This document shows positions 1-5,106 of a stretch of 6,407 bases of DNA, piece after piece (the first letter of the stretch is position 1; each line of letters opens with the position of its first letter). Position numbers and translations under genes: made by a program. The stretch spans positions 1 to 6,407 of the forward strand of contig DAOVNU010000048.1 in assembly GCA_030630065.1 (NCBI GenBank), in the 5' to 3' direction. This DNA comes from a bacterium (GTDB lineage Bacteria; Ratteibacteria; UBA8468). The notes beneath the pieces were generated by a model that had not been told where the DNA came from, made no database searches, and saw only the letters and a program-made list of their open reading frames with translations.

Positions 1-332
1 ATTCCCTCATTTCTGAATTCAATAACCTTGCCACATTTTAGACAAACCATATGGTCGTGATGCTTATGCCCGAAAATATGCTCATAATGGACTCTTCCCT
101 GACAGCGCAGTGTTTCCTGAATCAGGTTGCAGTCAACCAACAAGGGGAGGGTGCGGTAGATAGTTGCCCGGGAGAGACGATTATCTTTTTTATGCACTTT
201 TCCCCAGAGTTGGTCAATATCAAAGTGTTTATGCAGGGAAAATACCGCCGTTAGAATAAGTTGCCTTTCCGGAGTAAATTTTAATCCATTCTTCCTCAAG
301 TAATTCCTGAATTTATCCTCGTAATCGTTCAT
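1..332 (-). CDS. Fur-family metal-responsive transcriptional regulator (3' end outside window)
   Basis: This is a ferric uptake regulator family repressor, a cytoplasmic dimeric DNA-binding protein that uses bound metal to control uptake or stress genes. About 110 residues are visible from the ATG at 332; the C-terminus runs off base 1. The N-terminal winged helix includes FTPERQLIL (residues 19-27) and the recognition-helix motif ATIYRTL (56-62). The dimerisation domain begins with the metal-ligand cluster HHDH (91-94), and the first structural zinc pair is C97-x2-C100 in CLKCGKVIEF. The second CxxC would lie outside the window. An in-frame ATG at 338 is an alternative start; neither ATG has a good Shine-Dalgarno sequence. 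The gene lies 72 bp downstream of the epimerase stop in the same direction but has its own promoter candidates. Whether it is Fur, Zur, PerR or Mur cannot be decided from the visible part. Family assignment is firm. Confidence 0.93.
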   Translation of the reverse strand, partial: MNDYEDKFRNYLRKNGLKFTPERQLILTAVFSLHKHFDIDQLWGKVHKKDNRLSRATIYRTLPLLVDCNLIQETLRCQGRVHYEHIFGHKHHDHMVCLKCGKVIEFRNEG

Positions 333-341
333 TTGCATTTC

Positions 342-396
342 ATTATATCACAATTGATTTTCAATTGCAATTATATCTTAAAAATTTTTTTGTCAA
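342..396 (-). promoter_or_regulatory. Promoter candidates for the fur-like gene (two overlapping)
   Basis: Two sigma-70-like promoters can be read on the minus strand. The downstream one is TTGCAA (370-365), a 17-bp spacer, and TATAAT (347-342) preceded by TG one base away, which makes an extended -10. It would start transcription near 335, almost at the ATG at 332, so the message would be leaderless. The upstream one is TTGACA (396-391), a short 15-bp spacer, and TATAAT (375-370). The first fits spacing rules better; the second has the better -35. Both are sequence matches only. Confidence 0.55.
351..367. promoter_or_regulatory. Palindromic operator candidate upstream of the fur-like gene
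   Basis: CAATTGATTTTCAATTG is a perfect inverted repeat: 7-bp arms around a 3-bp centre. It lies between the -35 and -10 of the downstream promoter candidate and just after the -10 of the upstream one. Fur-family repressors bind AT-rich inverted repeats of this size and many regulate their own gene, so an autoregulatory site is a reasonable inference. The sequence is not a textbook Fur, Zur or PerR box. Confidence 0.45.
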
Positions 397-415
397 CCTC
401 TGATTTAATCAGAGG
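397..415. terminator. Small hairpin at the end of the epimerase gene, possible weak terminator
   Basis: CCTCTGATTTAATCAGAGG is a perfect inverted repeat with 9-bp arms. The epimerase stop codon TAA (407-405) falls inside it. In the direction of transcription the stem is followed by TTGAC, then a run of A and only then a run of T, so it is not a canonical intrinsic terminator. It could still cause pausing or protect the 3' end. The bases just after it also form the TTGACA -35 candidate of the fur-like gene. Confidence 0.35.
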
Positions 416-1394
416 AAAAATAGTCCTTAATTCCATCCTCAATGGAGAAACTGCTTTTCCAGTTCAGAATTTTGGAGGAAAGAGAAGTATCTGCCTGGGT
501 ATGGTTCTGATAGAAATTATAGGGATTATCAAAGTAGTCCGGTTTAGCAGCTGTGACGAAAACTTTATTTAAAATTTCAATGATTCCGTTAAAGGTTGTT
601 AATTTGCCGGTACCAACGTTAAATATACCCTGGACGTTACTTTCCATCGCTCTGGTATTCGCTGCAACAACGTCTTTAATGTAGATAAAATCCCTTGATT
701 GCTCGCCGTATTTAAAAATTCTCAACGGCTCTCCCTTTCTAATCTTTTGAGATAATTGCCAGATCATACTTGACGATTTTCCCTTATGCTTTTCTCCTTG
801 ACCATAAACATTAAAATAACGCAATCCGATAACGCCGTGGGAATTTCCCCCCTTCTCAATCCTCCCCCTCATAGAGGGAGGAAGTAGGTGGAGGGGTAAA
901 TTTTTAATTTTGAATAATTTTTGAATTTTTAATTTTGAATTAATTCCTTTTGCTATTTTGTCCATTCTGAATTTGGAAACTGCATAGGCATTGAGAGGAA
1001 AAAGTTTTTGGTTCTCTTTTGCCGGTATGCGCCCATTGCCATAGACCGCCGCCGAGGAGGCATAAATGAGTTTCGCTCCGCAATCCTGAGCAAAGTTAAG
1101 GACATTTTTAAACCCCTCTACGTTAACGAAAATCATTTTTTCGTCATCAGAATAAGTAGTATCGGTAATGGAGGCCTGATGGAAGATAACATCATATCTT
1201 TCTTTTTTTAATTCATTAAAAAGTTCTTTTTTGCTGACATCTCCTCTGATGAGGTTACCATTATATTCTTTGAGGTTTTCTAAGTCCCCGGAAGAAAGGC
1301 TATCAATAATGGTTAAATTGTGCCCCTGTTTTTGCAGGGCAAGGGCTAAATTGGAGCCAATAAATCCTGCTCCACCGGTAATGAGAATGTTCAT
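405..1394 (-). CDS. hldD: NAD-dependent epimerase, ADP-glyceromanno-heptose 6-epimerase (HldD)-like, with an in-frame insertion
   Basis: This is an extended short-chain dehydrogenase that by family converts ADP-D-glycero-D-manno-heptose to the L-glycero form for LPS inner core. The 329 residues begin with the NAD-binding loop GGAGFIG (7-13) and have D31 at the end of strand 2. The catalytic YxxxK is Y137/K141 in YAVSK, with the SSA serines at 113-114. HldD-like signatures are FHQASITDTT (71-80) with a following M87, YASSAAVYG (111-119), RYFNVYGQGEKHKG (192-205), RDFIYIKDV (234-242) and TQAD (299-302). Residues of about 154-185 have no counterpart in E. coli HldD (310 aa) and are encoded by a repeat-like block. 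The ATG overlaps the upstream larA-like stop as ATGA, and an AAGGA sits 8-10 nt before it, so the two are probably co-transcribed and translationally coupled. A related UDP-hexose 4-epimerase remains possible. SDR membership is near certain; HldD specificity is moderate. Confidence 0.8.
   Translation of the reverse strand: MNILITGGAGFIGSNLALALQKQGHNLTIIDSLSSGDLENLKEYNGNLIRGDVSKKELFNELKKERYDVIFHQASITDTTYSDDEKMIFVNVEGFKNVLNFAQDCGAKLIYASSAAVYGNGRIPAKENQKLFPLNAYAVSKFRMDKIAKGINSKLKIQKLFKIKNLPLHLLPPSMRGRIEKGGNSHGVIGLRYFNVYGQGEKHKGKSSSMIWQLSQKIRKGEPLRIFKYGEQSRDFIYIKDVVAANTRAMESNVQGIFNVGTGKLTTFNGIIEILNKVFVTAAKPDYFDNPYNFYQNHTQADTSLSSKILNWKSSFSIEDGIKDYFSSD
840..940. repeat. Repeat-like palindromic element inserted in-frame in the epimerase gene
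   Basis: A GC-rich imperfect palindrome (left arm 847-870, loop ATA 871-873, right arm 874-896; best core CCTCCCCCTC/GAGGGAGG) is followed by an AT-rich tract with a 17-bp direct repeat, AATTTTTAATTTTGAAT, at 899-915 and 924-940. Its base composition is very unlike the surrounding gene. Read on the minus strand it adds about 32 open codons with a basic, proline-containing peptide (PLHLLPPSMRGRIEKGGN) between the catalytic YxxxK and the RYFNVYG motif. This resembles coding-sequence-invading palindromic elements such as Rickettsia RPEs in behaviour, not in sequence. Dispersal in the genome cannot be tested here. Confidence 0.7.
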
Positions 1395-2662
1395 TTTAGT
1401 TGTCCTTTCAGTGCCCAGAGTCCTGCGGCGGGATTGCCAATATAGAAAATCTCCTCTCCATTAATGATATTTTTTCCTTCTTTTAGGGAAGATGGGCTGT
1501 ATTCTTTTTTTATCTCTTTTAAATCAATATAGGAGAAGTTAACCCCCTCAATTTCCTTTTGGGAGATGTGTCCGGGAGCATATGTAATCTTAAATCTTCC
1601 TTCTGATGAACCGTGAATGAGATGGGCGGCGGCAACCAGATTTTCCCGGAGGTCATCATTTTTCTCCACCGCTTTCAGGACTGCGGGTGTTCCGACATAA
1701 CCGTATTTACGGATGAGATTGTCTATCTCCAAATTCTCTCCGAAACCTTTCAGTCCGGGAGCAATAACAAGCAATTCTCCTTCATCGGCAATTGCCATTC
1801 TTGTTCTGTATATTGCTTTATTTGCTACCCAGGTGCTTTTGAATTCGTAGGGGTTCATATAAGCCACAACCTTTTTTAACGGCTTATCCAGAAGATGAAT
1901 GTTGAGTTTCTGAGATAATTTTGCCGCTCTAATAAAGGTCTCTTCATCTTCACCAGCGTAAAGTCCACGCGTTTGTAGTCCTCCTTTCTCATTATTTCCC
2001 ATTACAATGAGGATATAAATAATGGGATATTTCTTGAGATATTTTTTTTCGGCATAATTGAAGGCGAGTCGCACCGGCGGAAAAATTCTTCCTAAATTTT
2101 TCTCTATTCCGCAGAGAGCGGCAAGGAAATGCGACTTATTAATCATATTTCTTCCCGCAATTCCGATGAAGATGTTCTTGTTGTGGTTTGACATTCCGAG
2201 AACCTCGTGGGGAACGACCATCCCTACGGAAAATATTGCGTCGTACTCATTCTCTATCAGGGTTTTGTTGACCTCAACATCAATAGGAAAGTTTACCTTT
2301 CCTTGAGAAATTTTCTGGATATAGTCGCCCGGGATTTCTCCTAATTTAACTGCGTCCTCACGCCAGTTATGCACCTTGAATAATCCCTGGGGAATGTTTC
2401 CAAACATCTTATTAATTTCCTCCTCGGTCATCGGAGTATGTTGACCCAGGGTGGGGATAATGTCGGTATGAGTGTATCTTGGCAATGACTGATAAAGGAT
2501 TTCCGTAAGTTTACCTGCTCCCGAACAGAAACGGGTGAAGTCAGGCGGAAGAATTAGAACCTTTCTTAATCTTTTTTTTGTTTGTTGGACTAATTGATTG
2601 ATAAATTCGTTCTTTTCTGTAAGCGTAATATTTTTACCTTCCTTAATAATCATTTCTTGCAT
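1391..2662 (-). CDS. LarA-like (DUF2088) nickel-pincer 2-hydroxyacid racemase/epimerase homologue
   Basis: The product belongs to the lactate racemase LarA superfamily, cytoplasmic enzymes that interconvert stereoisomers of 2-hydroxyacids using a nickel-pincer nucleotide. From the ATG at 2662 it is 423 residues, near the usual LarA length. Residues matching Lactobacillus plantarum LarA positions by eye are R44 in PPDFTR (R75), H75 in GQH (H108), H152 in PHEVLGMS (H174) and K162 exactly ten residues later (K184, the pincer-attachment lysine). K282 in VANKA could match K298, but the Q295 position appears to be V279, suggesting a substrate other than lactate. The ORF is open to 2866, but that extension runs through the divergent gene, lies upstream of the promoter and is hydrophobic, so I reject it. 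The ATG at 2653 is equally likely as start. No cofactor-synthesis genes (larB, larC, larE) are in the window. It probably forms an operon with the epimerase. Confidence 0.85.
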   Translation of the reverse strand: MQEMIIKEGKNITLTEKNEFINQLVQQTKKRLRKVLILPPDFTRFCSGAGKLTEILYQSLPRYTHTDIIPTLGQHTPMTEEEINKMFGNIPQGLFKVHNWREDAVKLGEIPGDYIQKISQGKVNFPIDVEVNKTLIENEYDAIFSVGMVVPHEVLGMSNHNKNIFIGIAGRNMINKSHFLAALCGIEKNLGRIFPPVRLAFNYAEKKYLKKYPIIYILIVMGNNEKGGLQTRGLYAGEDEETFIRAAKLSQKLNIHLLDKPLKKVVAYMNPYEFKSTWVANKAIYRTRMAIADEGELLVIAPGLKGFGENLEIDNLIRKYGYVGTPAVLKAVEKNDDLRENLVAAAHLIHGSSEGRFKITYAPGHISQKEIEGVNFSYIDLKEIKKEYSPSSLKEGKNIINGEEIFYIGNPAAGLWALKGQLK

Positions 2663-2692
2663 ATTATAGCATATAATTACTGAATATGTTAA
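2663..2692 (-). promoter_or_regulatory. Extended -10 promoter for the larA-like/hldD-like pair
   Basis: On the minus strand TTAACA (2692-2687), an 18-bp spacer and TATAAT (2668-2663) preceded by TG one base away form a good sigma-70-type promoter. Transcription would begin near 2656, between the ATGs at 2662 and 2653. That makes the 2653 start effectively leaderless, and no Shine-Dalgarno sequence is present before either ATG. Confidence 0.6.
2672..2677 (+). promoter_or_regulatory. -10 hexamer candidate for the plus-strand DHS-fold gene
   Basis: TATAAT (2672-2677) reads toward the gene at 2714 and would give a leader of about 30 nt that keeps the ribosome binding site. No convincing -35 lies 16-18 bp upstream. 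It is separated by only GCA from the minus-strand TATAAT, so the two -10 elements are back to back in the palindrome ATTATAGCATATAAT (2663-2677). Confidence 0.4.
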
Positions 2693-2702
2693 AATAAAAA
2701 TT

Positions 2703-2709
2703 AGAGGAG
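2703..2709 (+). promoter_or_regulatory. Ribosome binding site AGAGGAG fixing the start at 2714
   Basis: AGAGGAG lies four bases before the ATG at 2714. This close, strong Shine-Dalgarno match supports that start and contrasts with the divergent gene, which has none. Confidence 0.75.
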
Positions 2710-2713
2710 AAAA

Positions 2714-3916
2714 ATGGAGATTAAAAAAGAGGTTATTGAAAGTTTCTACCAGAATCTGGACGAGAAGACAAAAGAGAGGGTAGAGAAAACAATCGAGAAA
2801 ATTGTAAGCACCAAGAAAAAGGGAGGCAAGATTACCGTTGTCACCGGCAGCGGTCCTAACGTTCATGAAGGAGTGACTACTTTGATTGCCGAGTTAATCA
2901 ATAAAGGAATTGTTGATGGTGTGGCTACCAGCAGTGCTGTGGTTGCTCACGATATGGCTGGTTCGCTGGAAAAGGTGAAAAGGTTTGACGGGGTAAAGTT
3001 TGGTTTCAAAAAAGAAAAACTTCCCCTGGATGGAATTTTTGAAGTTGCGATTATGGATGAGGACTATCTTGCTCAAATTAAAAAAGAACTCGTAATTGAT
3101 GAGGACTTATACCAAAAAATGCTTTTAGCCGATGGCAAAATTATCATTAAGGTCGCCGGGAATATGGCTTATCCAACCGGCCTGCGCCGGGAGAAATTGG
3201 CACGGGAATTGGAACCTCTGGCAAAAGCCAACGGCATTCCCCTGGAGGAGGTGTTAGGGTTTGGAGCGGATCCTTATACTATGATTGGCGCTGCCGCAAA
3301 AAGAAATGTTCCGGTATTGGTTTCTGTGCCGGCATTAATCGGGTCAAGGGACGTGGGCCTGGCAATCGGGGACTCTATCTCCATTACCGAGAGAACCAGA
3401 AGGTTGGCGAGAATGCTTGCCGAGAGTGAAGTCATTATTGAGTCCGCTCTGGTTCTTACCCAGGAGATTCATGATGGTCCCTGGGAGGTTGCTACCGGTC
3501 ATGGAATCTGGGCGAACTGGCAGGGGGACTGGACCTATTCCTTGAGGGATAAGACCGTTATCCGCATTGACCTTGACCCAAATTTGGAGAAGGCCTGGCA
3601 AATGGAGAGAAAAACAGGAATTGTAGCAGAAGCAATAGATAAAGGTTTGCCCAAAACAAAGGTAACCAAAGTTCCTTTTCGGATGGAGATGAGCGGTTTT
3701 TCCCGATTACCTCATTCCATTCCCATTATCGGGGATATCGGTGAAATCTGGCCCATTATTGCCGAGAGGGTTGCGGAAGAATTGAATATTAATCTGGACT
3801 TTATCTCCTATAAGCAGAGCACTCCTGAAGGACTAAAGATGCGGGAATGGATTGTGCAGAATGTAAAACCATTGAATAGAGAGAAAATTTATAAGCACTT
3901 CAGTGTAGGGGCTTGA
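2714..3916 (+). CDS. Deoxyhypusine-synthase-fold NAD-binding protein, LOR/SDH (TIGR00300)-like, function unknown
   Basis: This is a 400-residue soluble protein with no signal peptide or membrane segment. After a charged helical N-terminus (1-37) it shows a nucleotide-fold pattern: VVTGSGPNVHEG (42-53), then LINKGIVDG and SSAVVAHDMAG (73-83). These resemble the TGPxxVHxG...GxVD...NAxAVHDxE pattern of LOR/SDH-type proteins. RNVPVLVSVPALIGSRDVG (197-215) resembles that family's VPFxLAGSIRDDG segment, and TVIRIDLDPN (281-290) its VCVDINP strand. The family includes archaeal and cyanobacterial ornithine cyclodeaminases, but no reaction can be assigned here. A Trp/His-rich stretch (PWEVATGHGIWANWQGDW, 256-273) may form an active-site or binding loop peculiar to this group. 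It is divergent from the larA-like gene and convergent with the true DHS homologue. Gene reality is very likely; the family link is a by-eye judgement. Confidence 0.75.
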   Translation: MEIKKEVIESFYQNLDEKTKERVEKTIEKIVSTKKKGGKITVVTGSGPNVHEGVTTLIAELINKGIVDGVATSSAVVAHDMAGSLEKVKRFDGVKFGFKKEKLPLDGIFEVAIMDEDYLAQIKKELVIDEDLYQKMLLADGKIIIKVAGNMAYPTGLRREKLARELEPLAKANGIPLEEVLGFGADPYTMIGAAAKRNVPVLVSVPALIGSRDVGLAIGDSISITERTRRLARMLAESEVIIESALVLTQEIHDGPWEVATGHGIWANWQGDWTYSLRDKTVIRIDLDPNLEKAWQMERKTGIVAEAIDKGLPKTKVTKVPFRMEMSGFSRLPHSIPIIGDIGEIWPIIAERVAEELNINLDFISYKQSTPEGLKMREWIVQNVKPLNREKIYKHFSVGA

Positions 3917-3995
3917 GATTGCCGCGCTCATTTCATTCGCTCGCAATGACAACAAAAAAAAGTCATTGCGAGGAGCGATAGCGACGTGGCAATCT
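3916..3995. repeat. Palindromic dispersed-type element between convergent genes, probable bidirectional terminator
   Basis: A 35-base left arm (3916-3950) and 34-base right arm (3962-3995) form a long inverted repeat around an A-rich loop (3951-3961). The outer ends AGATTGCC/GGCAATCT and the inner ends TCGCAATGAC/GTCATTGCGA pair perfectly; the middle is imperfect. I recognise the GTCATTGCGAG...GGCAATCT pattern as a repeat type found in many copies in various bacterial genomes. The element supplies the last base of the plus-strand TGA (3914-3916) and covers two bases of the minus-strand TAG (3996-3994). RNA from either strand would form a very stable stem, suiting transcript ends for both genes. 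Confidence 0.8.
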
Positions 3996-5106
3996 AAATT
4001 CTTATTTCTTTCAGAATGTCGTTTTTCCACCTCATCATTAATCTTTTGCGCGGTTTTAATTTTTTTTGGAGAATGTAACCGACAATCAAAGGAAGGGAAA
4101 CGGTTGCTTCCACGAATGCCATTGCTTTCGTTGCCTTTTTAGAAACCTTTCCCCAGGACTTTGCCTCTTCCAGAGTGCTGCCGCCCAGTCCTCCCCAGTG
4201 AGGAACGTCGGTTGTTACCTGAAAAACATAACTGTGACCTCCGGTATTTTTGCCGAAGATGTAACCCATTACTACGGAATCGTTGATGAAATTTTTGGGT
4301 ATTCCTCCGGCAACGTAGATGGCAGCGGTTTTTTTTGATTTCACGGTTAGTTGAGTTAGTTCGTAGTTATCCCTGATTGCATCAATAATAATCCTGGGTT
4401 TCCCTGCCTGTTTTCTGAGGTGATAATGGTCGGTTAGCCCAATTCCGATACTGCTATCATTAAGCGCCGGGGAAAAAACAGGCACCCCATACTTTGCGGC
4501 AGTCCCCAAAATAGAATTTTTATCCTTAATTTTTTTTCCCAAAAGATAGAGGAATTCCCGCGAAGAATAAGTTCTTGGTTCCAGACCATCGGCAAATTTA
4601 CCGACCCAGGTATCGCTCTTGATAAACTTTTCGTCATCAACGAGGGTATCGTAAATACGGTTGATGGATAATTCTCTGAGGCGGTTATCATCAACTTCCG
4701 GGGAACCGAGATAATGCTTGTATCCCAATGCCTGGTAAAGGTCCTGGTAAAGAATTGCTCCTGTAGAGACAATGACATCCACGAGATTGAACTCAATCAT
4801 ATCTCGTAGGACTTTTCTTAAACCGCCGGCAATCAGGGGAGCCGCCAGGCCCAAAAATATTGTGGGACGCGCTGAATCCTTGAGCATATTCTCGTAGACG
4901 GTTGCGCACTCTGCAATACGCCGCGCCTGGATGGACATCTTTCCGAAAGCGGTAACCAAATCCTTTATTGAATTTACTTTACTCAAGTCAATTGCTTCTC
5001 CGGGACGGGAGAGAATCTTTCTTTTTTCTTTTTGCTCTTTTTTATTTAATCCTTTAAAATAAATTTGTTCCAATTTACTGTGTCCATCCTCTTTCTTGTT
5101 TTTCAT
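3994..5106 (-). CDS. Deoxyhypusine synthase family protein (probable homospermidine/polyamine synthase)
   Basis: The 370-residue product belongs to the NAD-dependent deoxyhypusine synthase family, which moves the aminobutyl group of spermidine to an acceptor amine. Bacteria lack eIF5A, and characterised bacterial members include homospermidine synthases, so a polyamine product is the likeliest role. Landmarks are LIAGGLRKVLRDMIEFNLVDVIVSTGA (91-117), VPVFSPALNDSSIG (208-221; human VFCPALTDGS), the His pair around H227/H229, the catalytic-lysine motif AGGIPKNF with K271 (human GGGTAKHH) and GGLGGSTLEEAKSWGK (305-320; human DGSDSGARPDEAVSWGK). Length matches the family. The N-terminal 35 residues and the C-terminus are strongly basic. 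The ATG overlaps the upstream membrane-protein stop (ATGA), and AAGGAGA lies 7 nt before it. The stop codon lies at the edge of the palindromic element. The acceptor substrate cannot be read from sequence. Confidence 0.9.
   Translation of the reverse strand: MKNKKEDGHSKLEQIYFKGLNKKEQKEKRKILSRPGEAIDLSKVNSIKDLVTAFGKMSIQARRIAECATVYENMLKDSARPTIFLGLAAPLIAGGLRKVLRDMIEFNLVDVIVSTGAILYQDLYQALGYKHYLGSPEVDDNRLRELSINRIYDTLVDDEKFIKSDTWVGKFADGLEPRTYSSREFLYLLGKKIKDKNSILGTAAKYGVPVFSPALNDSSIGIGLTDHYHLRKQAGKPRIIIDAIRDNYELTQLTVKSKKTAAIYVAGGIPKNFINDSVVMGYIFGKNTGGHSYVFQVTTDVPHWGGLGGSTLEEAKSWGKVSKKATKAMAFVEATVSLPLIVGYILQKKLKPRKRLMMRWKNDILKEIRI

Noticed and set aside
51..254. 67-residue plus-strand reading frame opposite the fur-like gene
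   Set aside because: It is antisense to a clear Fur-family coding sequence and has no domain or start signal of its own.
333..572. 79-residue plus-strand reading frame opposite the epimerase 3' end
   Set aside because: It begins over the fur-like promoter and operator and runs antisense to the conserved epimerase C-terminus; no ribosome binding site.
840..940. CRISPR array, or the insert being a sequencing or frameshift artefact
   Set aside because: Only two short direct repeats with an AT-rich 8-bp spacer are present, which is no CRISPR array. The frame is intact on both sides with family motifs resuming, so this is an insertion and not a broken gene.
2690..2695. TAAAAT with an extended TG as an alternative plus-strand -10 for the gene at 2714
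   Set aside because: Transcription would start near 2702, leaving the ribosome binding site at the very 5' end, and there is no -35. The TATAAT at 2672 fits better.
2663..2866. 68-residue N-terminal extension of the larA-like reading frame up to an ATG at 2866
   Set aside because: It overlaps the first 153 bp of the well-supported divergent gene, lies upstream of the extended -10 promoter, is hydrophobic and has no LarA-family counterpart. The start at 2662 or 2653 gives the normal length.
3833..4030. 65-residue minus-strand reading frame across the palindrome
   Set aside because: It is mostly the translation of the inverted repeat (CHVAIAPRND-type peptide) and overlaps the ends of two real genes; such frames are repeat artefacts.
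4434..4796. 120-residue minus-strand reading frame within the DHS-family gene
   Set aside because: It is out of frame inside a gene with clear conserved motifs, is Ser/Leu-rich with no recognisable domain and has no independent start signals.
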